DNA of 64,000 nt from Gammaproteobacteria bacterium (GTDB lineage Bacteria > Pseudomonadota > Gammaproteobacteria > Pseudomonadales > Ketobacteraceae): positions 1 through 64,000 of the forward strand of contig JABLXQ010000002.1 in assembly GCA_013178375.1 (NCBI GenBank), given 5' to 3'. A program made the translations under genes and the position numbers. Shown one piece after another: positions 26,506-35,428 of the stretch (position 1 is its first letter; every line of letters begins with the position of its first letter). Below the pieces are notes generated by a model, which had not been told where the DNA came from, did not search any database, and saw nothing but the letters and a program-made list of their open reading frames with translations.

Positions 26506-27675
26506 ATGCTTGAAGCTGTCAACCGGATACTGAATCAGGCGACACCGGCCACCCGCTGCCTCATTACCGTGGCCATTCTGGTGCCGTTCTACGTGTTGTA
26601 TTTTGCAACCCAGGCTTGGGCCCTGGGCGACGCCGATATTCGCGCCGTGATCCGCCCCGGCGTGATGATGGCAATGCAGATCCTCGTGGTGGCGGTAACG
26701 CTGATGACGCTGGCCGTGGGCATCTGGTGCTGGCCTTTGCGGCGCTCGCCGTTACCGGTGCCGCATCTATACACCTTTCTGGCCTGCGCCTCGACTTTGC
26801 TCTACACCGGTGAGGCCATCATGCAAGGCAATCTGACGTCGCCGGCAAACATGGTGATCATCGGCAATGTGGTGATCGGCCTGATGCTGCTGGACCAGCG
26901 CGCGGTGCTGCTCGCGTTTATCCAGGCGGTGGTGACTCTGGTGCTGAACGATGTGCTGGTGTTGCTGGAGATCGTGCCCTACGCCCCTATGCTCACGCCG
27001 GCCGCGTTCAATCAGGGCGAGCCGCAGGAATGGTTCAGCATCTGGCGCAATATGGTGCTGATATTTGGTCTGGCGGGAACCTGCTTTTTCGGCATTCTGT
27101 TGTTCAACCAGTTTGAATCCCAGCGCGCGGCTCTGCGCAGGCTGTCCTACACCGACGTACTGACCGGCCTGGCCAACCGGCGTTTTTTCATGGAACGTCT
27201 GCAGGCGGAAACGCGCCGCGCCGAATGCATGCAGCGTCCCTTCTGCCTGGTGTTGCTGGATGTGGATCACTTCAAGCAGGTGAACGATCGCTTCGGCCAT
27301 CCGGTCGGTGACGATGTGTTGCGGGTCATCGCCGCCACAATGAAGACAAGCATGCGCTGCCCCACTGATCTGCCTGCCCGTGTGGGTGGTGAGGAATTCG
27401 CAATCCTGCTGGCGGACACGGATCTGAATGGCGCTCAGGTGGCGTGCGAGCGTCTGGCGTCCTGCCTGCGCGAGCAGAAATTCGGCGCACGGGAATGTGT
27501 GTTCCGCGTGACCGTCAGCATGGGTGTGGTGGAATGCCGGTGCGAATCCATCGAGGACGCACTGCGGCTGGTGGACATGAATCTGTATCAGGCCAAGGCG
27601 GCAGGACGCAATCGCATCGTCGCCTCTCTTAGCCCGCAGGCAGCCAGCAATGAACGCATTTGTACGTTGGCTTGA
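26506..27675 (+). CDS. membrane diguanylate cyclase (GGDEF), first of a pair
   Basis: A 389-residue inner-membrane protein with about six hydrophobic helices in residues 20-205 and a C-terminal GGDEF domain. The active-site motif is GGEEF (294-298), with SYTDVLTGLANRR and VLLDVDHFKQVNDRFGHPVGDD upstream, so cyclic-di-GMP synthesis is expected. The Arg of the RxxD inhibitory site is absent: the residue three before the Asp is Cys, so product inhibition may be lost. The membrane domain is not one I can name. Its last 26 bp overlap the next, similar gene, which points to a local duplication kept as a translationally coupled pair. Confidence 0.9.
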   Translation: MLEAVNRILNQATPATRCLITVAILVPFYVLYFATQAWALGDADIRAVIRPGVMMAMQILVVAVTLMTLAVGIWCWPLRRSPLPVPHLYTFLACASTLLYTGEAIMQGNLTSPANMVIIGNVVIGLMLLDQRAVLLAFIQAVVTLVLNDVLVLLEIVPYAPMLTPAAFNQGEPQEWFSIWRNMVLIFGLAGTCFFGILLFNQFESQRAALRRLSYTDVLTGLANRRFFMERLQAETRRAECMQRPFCLVLLDVDHFKQVNDRFGHPVGDDVLRVIAATMKTSMRCPTDLPARVGGEEFAILLADTDLNGAQVACERLASCLREQKFGARECVFRVTVSMGVVECRCESIEDALRLVDMNLYQAKAAGRNRIVASLSPQAASNERICTLA

Positions 27676-28804
27676 AGGCTGGTTTGTCGGTCGCCATGAC
27701 AACGCGAAGTGCTTTTTCGTGCTGGCATTGGCACTGCCGGTACTGCTGGTGTTCTGGCTGATGCAGGCGCTGGCCCTGCTCGATGCGGAATGGCATGCAT
27801 TGTATCGCAGCGGAATGCTCCGCACGGGCCAGATCCTGCTTTCCACTTTGCTCTTGATCATCTCGTTGCTGATGCTGCACACCTGGCGTCAACGCCACGA
27901 TCCTGACCGCCATCCCGCGCTCACCTGTGCGCTGACCCTGCTTCTGCTGCTGTCCACCGTGCTGCTGGGTGCGGCTTACGGTTACAAGGACAGTCCACTG
28001 ATTTTATTCTGGCTGGGATTCCTGTTTGTTTGCCGGGCCTTGTTCGGCAGGAAACCTGCGGCAACTGGATTTATCGCCAGCCTGGGTGTGATCAGCTGCA
28101 ATGAAATTGGTTTGTCACTGGATTGGTGGGAATACGCACCACTGCTGCAGAATCCCATTTACGTTGGCCAGCCGCTGCAGCCCTGGTGGGACGTCTGGCT
28201 GCGGGTGCTGTACGACCTCGCCGCGATTCCCCTCAGCGCGCTGTTCTTTTTGCTGTTTCATCTGCTGGAGCGGGAAAAGCGGCAACTGGAATATTGGGTG
28301 CGTACCGATGTTCTGACAGGACTGACCAGCCGGGGCGCGTTCATGCAACAGTTCAAGGTGGAATGTCATCGCCACGCCCGCAGTAGACATTCGTTCTGCC
28401 TGTTGCTGTGCGATATCGATCATTTCAAACAGGTCAACGACCGCTGGGGACATCCGGCCGGTGACGAAGTGCTGGCCCACCTGGGCAGTATCATGACGCA
28501 CACCATTCGGCCGTCGGTGGATGTGGCGGCCCGTTTCGGTGGCGAGGAATTCGCGATCCTGCTGCCGGAAACGGGTTTGCAGCAGGCCACACAGGTCGCC
28601 GAGCAGATCAGCACGCAATTGCGCGCCCATGCGTTCCAGGCCAACGGCCATTCCTTTCAGGTTACGCTGAGCATCGGCATTGCCCAGAGTAATGATGGTG
28701 ACGGCGAACTGGCGCTGCGGATAGCCGATGACAACCTTTACGCCGCCAAACGCGGTGGACGTGATCGGGTCGTCAGCGCGGTGGCGCCGGCATTCGCAGC
28801 CTGA
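27650..28804 (+). CDS. membrane diguanylate cyclase (GGDEF), second of a pair
   Basis: A 384-residue paralogue of the preceding protein with the same plan: about six membrane helices, a linker LEREKRQLEYWVRTDVLTGL and a GGDEF domain with GGEEF at 297-301 and LLLCDIDHFKQVNDRWGHPAGDE. It too should make cyclic-di-GMP. Its inhibitory site is also incomplete: Pro occupies the position of Arg in RxxD. Its ATG lies inside the end of the upstream gene, so expression is coupled. The different membrane domains suggest the two copies read related but distinct signals. Confidence 0.9.
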   Translation: MNAFVRWLEGWFVGRHDNAKCFFVLALALPVLLVFWLMQALALLDAEWHALYRSGMLRTGQILLSTLLLIISLLMLHTWRQRHDPDRHPALTCALTLLLLLSTVLLGAAYGYKDSPLILFWLGFLFVCRALFGRKPAATGFIASLGVISCNEIGLSLDWWEYAPLLQNPIYVGQPLQPWWDVWLRVLYDLAAIPLSALFFLLFHLLEREKRQLEYWVRTDVLTGLTSRGAFMQQFKVECHRHARSRHSFCLLLCDIDHFKQVNDRWGHPAGDEVLAHLGSIMTHTIRPSVDVAARFGGEEFAILLPETGLQQATQVAEQISTQLRAHAFQANGHSFQVTLSIGIAQSNDGDGELALRIADDNLYAAKRGGRDRVVSAVAPAFAA

Positions 28805-28894
28805 TCAATACATACAAGACAGGTCAGATGCCGCCCCATAAGATCCCGTTCAATCCCCTCCTTCAATTACCGCTGTCTGCCGGATGGAATCACC

Positions 28895-29830
28895 ATGACG
28901 ACGCTCTTGCGCCAAACCGCTTTTCTGTCGGAAAAATGGCAGGATTCCGCTTTCCTGATCACCCGCACCCTGGGCCGGCTGGTTGCCCGGCTGGAACTAA
29001 AACAACTGGACACCGCCAAGGGCTGCCCGCTTTTCTATTACGACAACAATAACAACGCGGCCACCGAAACCCTGGTGCTGGTGCACGGCTTTAACGCCGA
29101 CAAGGACCACTGGATTGCGATGGCGCTGCATCTTTCCCGCTATCGCGTGATCATTCCGGATCTCGGTGGCCACGGCCAGTCCTGGTACGATCCGACGCTT
29201 ACCTATGACATTCCTTTTTACGCCCGCCAGTTGAACCAGTTGCTGAATGCCCTCTGTCTCGACCGCTTTCACCTGCTGGGCAATTCCATGGGCGGCTGGG
29301 TGGCGGCCTGGTACGCGCACGCGCATCCCACCCAGGTGGAAACACTGTGCCTGATGAATGCCTGCGGTGTGGCATCGCCGGTACTCAGCCCGTTCTTCAA
29401 GGCACTGGCACAACAGCGCAATCCGTTTTTCTATTCCAGTGCGGCGGAATATGCTGAATTGCTGGACATGGCCGTGGCGAATCCCCGCGCCATTCCCCAA
29501 TCGATTCGCGCGGTGAATTACCGCCATGGCCTGGCGCGCATGGACCAGGCCCGCAAACTGTTCGCCGATATCACCAATCCCGACCAGACCTATCTGGCAC
29601 CGGCGCAGCAGGTGGATACGTTGCTCGGGCAGATCCGCCAGCCAACGCTGGTGCTGTGGGGCGATCGCGACGGCATCATGGATCCCACCATGGCCAATGT
29701 GTACAGCCGGGGCTTGCCCAACAATGAAAAAATCATCCTGCCGAACGTGGGTCACACGCCCATGCTGGAACAGCCGGCACGAGTGGCACGCTGCTACAAG
29801 GAATTTCTGCAACGGCACGCGTCGGATTGA
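28895..29830 (+). CDS. alpha/beta hydrolase (lipase/esterase-like)
   Basis: A 311-residue single-domain alpha/beta hydrolase. LVLVHGFNADKDHW forms the oxyanion hole, LLGNSMGGWVAAWYA is the nucleophile elbow (G-N-S-M-G), WGDRDGIMD probably carries the acid and NVGHTPMLEQP the catalytic His. There is no signal peptide; the first 30 residues contain a moderately hydrophobic helix (SAFLITRTLGRLVARL) that could associate with membrane. This pattern matches monoacylglycerol-lipase-like or meta-cleavage-hydrolase-like enzymes; the substrate is not deducible. It is convergent with the AraC regulator gene, 28 bp apart. Confidence 0.85.
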   Translation: MTTLLRQTAFLSEKWQDSAFLITRTLGRLVARLELKQLDTAKGCPLFYYDNNNNAATETLVLVHGFNADKDHWIAMALHLSRYRVIIPDLGGHGQSWYDPTLTYDIPFYARQLNQLLNALCLDRFHLLGNSMGGWVAAWYAHAHPTQVETLCLMNACGVASPVLSPFFKALAQQRNPFFYSSAAEYAELLDMAVANPRAIPQSIRAVNYRHGLARMDQARKLFADITNPDQTYLAPAQQVDTLLGQIRQPTLVLWGDRDGIMDPTMANVYSRGLPNNEKIILPNVGHTPMLEQPARVARCYKEFLQRHASD

Positions 29831-29858
29831 GGATTTTTTTAAATACGCAGGATGCGGT

Positions 29859-30662
29859 TTATTCCTGCGGCGGCACGATCTCGGCGCGAATGTCCCGTGC
29901 AAACAGATTGCTGGGGCTGACACCCCACATGGCATGCAAGGTGTGGGTGTAGTGGGATGAATCGGAAAAGCCCGCGCTCAGCGCCGCATCGGTGAGATTC
30001 TGGCCCGCGCTGATGAAAATCATGGATTCGTAAATCCGGTGCCACAGCCGGAAGCGCCGGATCGGCACGCCGGATTGCTGCTTGAATTTCCGGATCAGCG
30101 TGGGCGTCGACACATTCACCCGCTGCGCCAGTTCCTCCACCGGAATATTGTCCTGATAATTCTGCTTGATGTGATCCACCGCCTCTTGCACCAGCGGATC
30201 GATTCTGGACGGATTGCCGGCGCGATTGAAACTGTATTCCAGCAAACCATCCAGCTGCGTGTATGTCACCGCCGACGCTCCGGGCTGGCGGTACAGCTGG
30301 TTCAGCAGCGCGTGAAAATCGGCTGCGTCGTGCAAATCATGGGACACCGTAATGCCCCGGCCCTGATACTGGAAACAACCCTGAAAACGTTTGTAATCAT
30401 CCCCCAGCACATCCAGGTGGCAAATCGCCACCGGCTGCAGGCCGGCGTTGATCGACACCCGCACGCCCGCCGGAATCAGAAAGCTGCCGCTGTGAATGAT
30501 CCTGCCGCCCACTTTCAAATCGATGGGGTCGCCGAGGCTGATCACCAGCGTGGCCGCACCATAAGCCGCTGTCACCGGTTCCGGCAAACGGCCGATAAAC
30601 AGCGTGCGTTTTTCCCACGGATACATGAACGCAGGCTTGTGCAGGAAGGGTTGAATCAACAT
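29859..30662 (-). CDS. AraC family transcriptional regulator
   Basis: A 267-residue regulator. The N-terminal part is a cupin-like or non-canonical effector domain (PFLHKPAFMYPWEKRTLFIG, VISLGDPIDLKVGG). The C-terminal two-helix-turn-helix domain is clear: IPVEELAQRVNVSTPTLIRKFKQQ and LTDAALSAGFSDSSHYTHTLHAMWGVSPSNL. The start at ATG 30662 gives a family-sized protein; the longer frame is rich in untypical residues. The regulated gene is not known. It lies divergent from a glycine-zipper protein gene with a palindrome between them. Confidence 0.88.
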   Translation of the reverse strand: MLIQPFLHKPAFMYPWEKRTLFIGRLPEPVTAAYGAATLVISLGDPIDLKVGGRIIHSGSFLIPAGVRVSINAGLQPVAICHLDVLGDDYKRFQGCFQYQGRGITVSHDLHDAADFHALLNQLYRQPGASAVTYTQLDGLLEYSFNRAGNPSRIDPLVQEAVDHIKQNYQDNIPVEELAQRVNVSTPTLIRKFKQQSGVPIRRFRLWHRIYESMIFISAGQNLTDAALSAGFSDSSHYTHTLHAMWGVSPSNLFARDIRAEIVPPQE

Positions 30663-30836
30663 GGTGATCGGGTCCGGGCTGGTTGTTCTTATTATAGTAA
30701 ACAGACCGAGAGAGGATGCCGCAGCCAGACGCCGTTTACCACTGCCGTCAGGTGCCAAACAGGTTTAGTCAATTCCGGTATGTGCATTATTTGAAGCGCA
30801 TCATATTCCGCTGAAGCCGGTTTGCCGGGACTGGTT

Positions 30837-30868
30837 GCGTTTGCAACAATGATGTTCATTGTAAACGC
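30837..30868 (+). promoter_or_regulatory. nested palindrome upstream of the glycine-zipper gene
   Basis: ACAATGA (30846-30852) and TCATTGT (30856-30862) form a perfect 7-bp inverted repeat with a 3-base centre. It is nested inside GCGTTT (30837-30842) and AAACGC (30863-30868). It lies about 40-70 bases before the ATG at 30907, a normal position for an operator. The protein that binds it is unknown. Confidence 0.5.
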
Positions 30869-30906
30869 GCAATAACGCAGCGACATCAGCAACACCAGGA
30901 GTATCT

Positions 30907-31455
30907 ATGAAATTCAACGTATTGGCACTGACACGGCTGACGGCCGCCTTGTTGATCGCCATGAGTACCAGCGCCACCTTCGCCGGAGACGACACCCGCA
31001 CCGCCGTTGGCAGTGCGATTGGTGGCGGCGTCGGCGCTGCCATTGGTCAGGAAGTCGGTGGTACCAACGGCGCCATCATCGGTGGTGCGGTGGGTGGTGC
31101 TGCCGGCGGCGCGGCCAGTGCCAAGGGTTCCGCCAAAACCGGTGCAGCCGTTGGCGGTGCCATCGGTGGCGCCAGCGGTGTGGCGGTGGGCGGGCATGTG
31201 GGTGGTTCCACCGGCCAGATCGTGGGTGGTGCTGTTGGTGCTGCTGCCGGTGGTGTTATTGGCGGCAATGTCACCGAAGAATCGGACAGCCGCAAGGGCG
31301 ACCGCGATTACGCTTCACGCGATGAGGATGATTACCGCCGGGATGGCAGCCGTTACCACGACGATGACGAGTGGGATGACCGCGATGGTCCTGGCAAGCG
31401 CGGCCGTGGTAACGCCTACGGCCATGACAAAAGCAAGCACAAGCATCATCACTGA
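30907..31455 (+). CDS. secreted glycine-zipper protein with charged tail
   Basis: A 182-residue protein with a signal peptide (cleavage near TFA-GDD), then residues about 33-122 made of repeated Gly-zipper units (GSAIGGGVGAAIGQEVGG and similar GGAVGGAAGGAAS runs) that pack as membrane-inserting helices. The last 60 residues are very hydrophilic, rich in Asp, Arg and His, ending in DKSKHKHHH. Glycine-zipper proteins of this kind sit in the outer membrane or periplasm and often accompany envelope-stress responses. A good CAGGAG precedes the ATG. No specific function is recognised; the His-rich tail could bind metal. Confidence 0.75.
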   Translation: MKFNVLALTRLTAALLIAMSTSATFAGDDTRTAVGSAIGGGVGAAIGQEVGGTNGAIIGGAVGGAAGGAASAKGSAKTGAAVGGAIGGASGVAVGGHVGGSTGQIVGGAVGAAAGGVIGGNVTEESDSRKGDRDYASRDEDDYRRDGSRYHDDDEWDDRDGPGKRGRGNAYGHDKSKHKHHH

Positions 31456-31537
31456 AATCACTGAACAGCAGCAGGTAAAATCACTGTACCGGCATCAGTG
31501 CCGGTGCGGTGCCAGTCCCAACGTCAATTCTCCCCCG

Positions 31538-32380
31538 TCAGCGTTGCGTGCGCATCGCCTTCAGATAGGCAATCAGCGCTTCCAGTTCTTCATCGGAAAT
31601 CGCCTCGGCATCAAAGCCGGGCATTTTAGCGCCCGGCCAGCTGCGCACCTGGGCCGGATTGCGAATCAGTTTTTTTAGAAAGGGTTCTGTGAAATATTCG
31701 GTGGGATTGTGCGGTACATTCAGGTCCGGACCCAGCACGCCATCGCCGCCGCCATTGATCTTGTGGCAGGCGATGCAGTTTTCTTTGAACACCGCAAAAC
31801 CCTGCCAGGCCGGATTGTGTTTGGGCAGGGTCAGGCTGGGCAGGATCATGGGGTAACGCTGTTCCGGTGCCAGCGTCTGCTCGATCACGGCGATCTGGTA
31901 GGGCCAGTGTTCCTGCGGAACACCACCGGCCGGCTGTTGCTGCCACACCAGATAGAAAGGCCCGGCCGTGGCGCCTTCCGGTGACAGTGTCGGCCAGGGT
32001 TGGGCGGGATCTTCCACCGCCAGCCAGGCCTGCGCGCCGGCTTCATTCAACACCTGCGCGGCATCGATAGGTGCGGCATAACCATCCAGCGCCAGAAAAT
32101 TCAGCGTGCCCTGGGCGACAAATCCATTTTCCAGCAGCAGCGTTCGCAGCGGCAGCGCGCGAAAACGCATGTCGCGACGATAGGCCACGTCTGCCGGCAC
32201 ACTGATCTCGGTGGCGTCGTTCCGTTGCAACAGATGTGCGGAACTTAAACGCCATTCCTGCCCGTCCCGTTTCAATTTGATGATGGCGTCGGCACCCAGG
32301 CTGACGCCAGGCAGGAATGGCAGCAGGACGGCAAGCAACAGGGCGAAGGCTTTTGTGGCGAATGGCATGGTGACTGGCAT
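31538..32380 (-). CDS. periplasmic c-type cytochrome with N-terminal molybdopterin-domain-like region
   Basis: A 280-residue exported protein (signal peptide ending near SLG-ADA). Residues about 30-165 resemble the small oxidoreductase molybdopterin-binding-like domain found alone in periplasmic proteins (RALPLRTLLLENGF, LDGYAAPIDAAQVL). The C-terminal third is a monohaem class I cytochrome c: the haem site is CIACH and the axial Met is in GAKMPGFDAEAISDEELEALIAYLK. It is probably an electron carrier. The start is uncertain: ATG 32380 and ATG 32368 both lack a strong ribosome-binding site. It stands alone between an upstream glycine-zipper gene and the XpaC-TelA group. Confidence 0.8.
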   Translation of the reverse strand: MPVTMPFATKAFALLLAVLLPFLPGVSLGADAIIKLKRDGQEWRLSSAHLLQRNDATEISVPADVAYRRDMRFRALPLRTLLLENGFVAQGTLNFLALDGYAAPIDAAQVLNEAGAQAWLAVEDPAQPWPTLSPEGATAGPFYLVWQQQPAGGVPQEHWPYQIAVIEQTLAPEQRYPMILPSLTLPKHNPAWQGFAVFKENCIACHKINGGGDGVLGPDLNVPHNPTEYFTEPFLKKLIRNPAQVRSWPGAKMPGFDAEAISDEELEALIAYLKAMRTQR

Positions 32381-32581
32381 GATGAGTCGATCGATCCAAG
32401 AACGGAGGAAGGAAAAGGCTGATACCGAGCAGCAGAATGCGCCACGAGCCTGGCGATGGCAATGCCCGCCCCGTCGTCAGCTGCACAGCCGTTGACCAAC
32501 TGATCAGCGCTTCCCTTTCACCGCCTGTGGCATAATGAGGCCCAGTCACGGTGACGCCAGCACAACCACGAGGACAGAATC

Positions 32582-32665
32582 ATGGCCGGAGTATTCATAC
32601 GGGGATTGGCTTTCTTCCTGCTGGTAATCCTGTTGCTGATCGTCATGTTCGGGGGCGCTGCGTGA
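32582..32665 (+). CDS. 27-aa single-helix membrane microprotein upstream of xpaC-telA
   Basis: A short open frame encoding MAGVFIRGLAFFLLVILLL followed by IVMFGGAA. It is one hydrophobic helix with an Arg near the front, in the style of membrane microproteins. It has a well placed GAGG eight bases before the ATG. Its stop overlaps the GTG start of the XpaC-like gene (GTGA), so it is either a real microprotein or a leader peptide whose translation opens the next start. I know of no named family. Confidence 0.55.
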   Translation: MAGVFIRGLAFFLLVILLLIVMFGGAA

Positions 32666-33570
32666 ATCCGCCAGTGCGCGACGCCCGCCACCCGGGCCCC
32701 GGCAATGCACGGCCCGAACCCACGCCCGAGGAAATGTTCCGCAAGGCGCGGCACTTCGTCAAAACCCGCCTGATGCTGTGGGAGCGCTCCATGTTCCTGG
32801 TGCCGCTGCCGCTGATGTTCATGGGCCTGTATTCCGCCATCACCGGCAGCGCCATCGAAATGGCCGGACGCTTCGGCGGCCTGGCTCTGTTGTTGCTGTC
32901 GGCCTGGCTGCTGCTGGAAGGACAAAAAGCCCACCACGCCTACGACGCACGCGAAGTGGCCAAGCCGCCAGCCTTTCCACGCAAACTGTTCGCATCCCTG
33001 CTGACCGGCGCCGCGGTGGCGGTGACCAGCCTGTTCGGCTTCCTGCCGCTGCTCAACGAACCGGTGACGGCCGCCGTCTATTCCGTCGTGGCCACGCTGC
33101 TGCACAGCATTGCCTTTGGTCTTGATCCGATGAAATCCAAAGGCCTGCAGGGTTATTCCCGGCAGGACGCCAATCGCCTGCTGCAAGCGCTGGAACAGGG
33201 GGAACGGTTGATGGAAGAAACCCTCGCCGCCGCCAGCACCTTTCCCGACCGTCGCCTGCAGCAGCATGTGATGCGACTGGTGCAGGAAGCCCGCGCTGTA
33301 TTTCGCGCCATCGAAAAAGATCCGCGCGATCTGCAGCGTTCACGCAAATTCATGGCGGTGTACCTGCAGGGTGCCCGCGATGCCACCGTCAAACTGGCGC
33401 ATATCAAGGCGCGCAATCCCGGGCTGCAGGAATATGCCGATTACGAACGGCTGCTGACGGATCTGGAGCAGCAGTTCATCCGCCAGCAGCAAAGCCTGCT
33501 GCTGAACGACCGCACCGAGCTGGACGTCGAAGTGGAAGTTCTGCGCGAACGCATCAAACAGGAACGTTGA
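32662..33570 (+). CDS. XpaC family membrane protein
   Basis: A 302-residue protein of the XpaC ('5-bromo-4-chloroindolyl phosphate hydrolysis') family. Two pairs of membrane helices (MFLVPLPLMFMGLYSAI, LALLLLSAWLLL, then two more up to about residue 165) precede a long helical C-terminal domain with LQRSRKFMAVYLQGARDATVKL, the family signature. It starts at GTG 32662 with GGGGG six bases ahead, overlapping the stop of the microprotein. It is paired with telA (9 bp gap), the usual partner; the pair is found in tellurite/toxic-anion and envelope-stress loci. Confidence 0.8.
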   Translation: MNPPVRDARHPGPGNARPEPTPEEMFRKARHFVKTRLMLWERSMFLVPLPLMFMGLYSAITGSAIEMAGRFGGLALLLLSAWLLLEGQKAHHAYDAREVAKPPAFPRKLFASLLTGAAVAVTSLFGFLPLLNEPVTAAVYSVVATLLHSIAFGLDPMKSKGLQGYSRQDANRLLQALEQGERLMEETLAAASTFPDRRLQQHVMRLVQEARAVFRAIEKDPRDLQRSRKFMAVYLQGARDATVKLAHIKARNPGLQEYADYERLLTDLEQQFIRQQQSLLLNDRTELDVEVEVLRERIKQER

Positions 33571-33579
33571 GGAAACAGC

Positions 33580-34722
33580 ATGAGCACGACACCGCAGGAA
33601 CTGACGCAGGCACTGGAATCCCTGTCCGCCCAGGTCAGCGACTGGGACCACACCGACGCACTGCAGACCGCCGAAGGTCGCGCCATCGTCGCCGCAAAAA
33701 TCGCGGAACTGGATCTGGCGGATTCCCATTCCATTATCCGCTTTGGTTCAGCGGCGCAGTCGGGCCTGCAGGCCATCAGCCAGGAAATGCTGGGCGGCGT
33801 GCGCAACAAGGACATGGGCAAGGCCGGCGATACGCTGCGGGAAATGGTGACGTCGCTGCGTGGTTTTTCCACCACCGAACTCGATCCGAACCGTCCGCCC
33901 AGCTGGTGGGAAAAACTGCTGCGCAAAACCAAACCGGCAGCGGAATTTGTCGCCCGCTATGAACAGGTGCGCGACCAGATCGACGGTATCACCAATGAAT
34001 TGCTGCAACACGAAACCGTGCTGCTGAAGGACATCAAAAGCCTCGACAAACTGTACGAACGCACGCTGGCATTCTATCGCGAGCTGGCGTTTTACATCCG
34101 CGCCGGCGAAGAAAAACTGCGCCAGCTCGACGAGGAAACCATTCCCAATTTCACCCGCGATGCCACCGCCGGCAGCAACGACAGCCTGCTGGCCGCGCAA
34201 AAGCTGCGGGACTTGCGCGCCATACGTGACGATCTGGAACGCCGCGTGCACGATTTGAAACTGACGCGGCAGGTGACGATGCAATCCCTGCCCTCGATCC
34301 GGCTGGTGCAGGAAAACGACAAGGCGCTGGTGATCCGTATCAATTCCGCGCTGGTGAACACCGTGCCGCTGTGGGAAACGCAGCTGGCTCAGGCGTTGAC
34401 GATTGGACGCTCGCAGGATGCCGCCAACACCATCCGCGCGGTGAACGATCTCACCAATGAACTGCTCACGCAAAATGCCGAAAATCTGCGTCAGGCCAAC
34501 CGCACCGTGCGCGAACAGAACGAACGCGGCGTGTTTGACATGGAAGCGATCAAGCAGGCCAACGCCCACCTGATTGCCACCATCGAGGAATCACTGCAGA
34601 TCGCGGACGAGGGCCGCAAGAAGCGGGTGCAGGCGGAACAGGAATTGAAAGAAATGGAAGGCGTGTTGAAAGGTGCGCTGCAGGGGACGGTGCGACAGGA
34701 AAAGCCTCCGGTTCAGGGTTGA
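33580..34722 (+). CDS. telA: TelA/KlaA-like toxic anion resistance protein
   Basis: A 380-residue all-helical, soluble protein of the TelA family. Family marks include GAGEEKLRQ-like KLRQLDEETIPNF, the LEARVHDLKLTRQVTMQSLPSIRLVQEND block (here ERRVHDLKLTRQ), and NTVPLWETQLAQAL. TelA proteins occur with tellurite resistance genes and with XpaC; their biochemical activity is not settled. It is 9 bp downstream of the XpaC-like gene and has a strong GAGGAA ribosome-binding site. No terABCD genes are present, so this is the chromosomal XpaC-TelA pair rather than a ter cluster. Confidence 0.9.
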   Translation: MSTTPQELTQALESLSAQVSDWDHTDALQTAEGRAIVAAKIAELDLADSHSIIRFGSAAQSGLQAISQEMLGGVRNKDMGKAGDTLREMVTSLRGFSTTELDPNRPPSWWEKLLRKTKPAAEFVARYEQVRDQIDGITNELLQHETVLLKDIKSLDKLYERTLAFYRELAFYIRAGEEKLRQLDEETIPNFTRDATAGSNDSLLAAQKLRDLRAIRDDLERRVHDLKLTRQVTMQSLPSIRLVQENDKALVIRINSALVNTVPLWETQLAQALTIGRSQDAANTIRAVNDLTNELLTQNAENLRQANRTVREQNERGVFDMEAIKQANAHLIATIEESLQIADEGRKKRVQAEQELKEMEGVLKGALQGTVRQEKPPVQG

Positions 34723-34781
34723 GTGCCGGTCAGTGGACCTGCATGCAACGCAAGGTTATCTTCCGCCGATAGCCGGCCTGA

Positions 34782-35237
34782 TCATGCACGCGCGATAGAC
34801 GCACTGCGATAAACGTACTGATTGGCGGTATCGACAATTTCGCCCAGGTTTTCGCAGATTTCATCCCAGACGTCGATTTCCTGCTGGTTTTCAGCGGGAA
34901 TGGTTTTTCTGATGACGGTTGCCATGGCTTGCAGGAACCTGTGGTAATAATTCACCGGAACTTTCAGCGTTTCAACATGATGCGGCACTGACCCCAACAG
35001 CAGAATTCTGATTTCGCCCGGTGACTTGAACCAACGCATGAAGCAATAGAGCGCCTGCTCGACCATGCCCGCTTCGAGCCTGATGGTATCGACCGGGCAG
35101 TGATGCGTGAATAAATCCTTCGCTGCAGGATCTGCCCGGTAGAACTCGGCGATCACTGGATCTGTGATATCGCCCACCACTTCCGATGCACGTTCCAGAA
35201 TCGTATCGACGATATGAAGCTTTAGTGCGTTATCCAT
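34782..35237 (-). CDS. globin-like protein
   Basis: A 151-residue all-helical protein. The order of segments suggests a bacterial globin: an N-terminal helix with VVGDITDPVIAEFYRADPAAKDLF, a middle helix VEQALYCFMRWF, then VPHHVETLKVPVNYYHRFLQAM, where a His followed by a KVP turn matches the proximal His and start of the G helix. The carboxy helix has DVWDEICENLGEIVDTAN. The assignment is by pattern only; haem binding is uncertain. ATG 35237 is preferred because it matches globin length, though its ribosome-binding site is weak; ATG 35300 is the alternative. Confidence 0.5.
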   Translation of the reverse strand: MDNALKLHIVDTILERASEVVGDITDPVIAEFYRADPAAKDLFTHHCPVDTIRLEAGMVEQALYCFMRWFKSPGEIRILLLGSVPHHVETLKVPVNYYHRFLQAMATVIRKTIPAENQQEIDVWDEICENLGEIVDTANQYVYRSASIARA

Positions 35238-35428
35238 AAACTCAACGGCTACTTCAACGTGTTTGGTACTAAAGATCGCCGGATTGGCACAATACTGCAT
35301 TGATCGCGGTCAACAACGTTGTTCATTTGTAGAAAGGGATCGGGTATGGAGAGAGCTGCCGGATCTACTGGGTCTCCACTAAACGCTGGTATAACCATTA
35401 CTCTGCATACAGCAACATCAATTGAATC

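Noticed and set aside
31047-31295. Minus-strand Pro/Ala-rich frame opposite the glycine-zipper repeats
   Set aside because: A reverse reading of Gly/Ala codons always gives Pro/Ala repeats; no start signal.
31488-31505. ACCGGCA-TCAG-TGCCGGT hairpin after the glycine-zipper gene
   Set aside because: Perfect but short (7 bp) and lacks a T-run; possibly a weak terminator, not enough to list.
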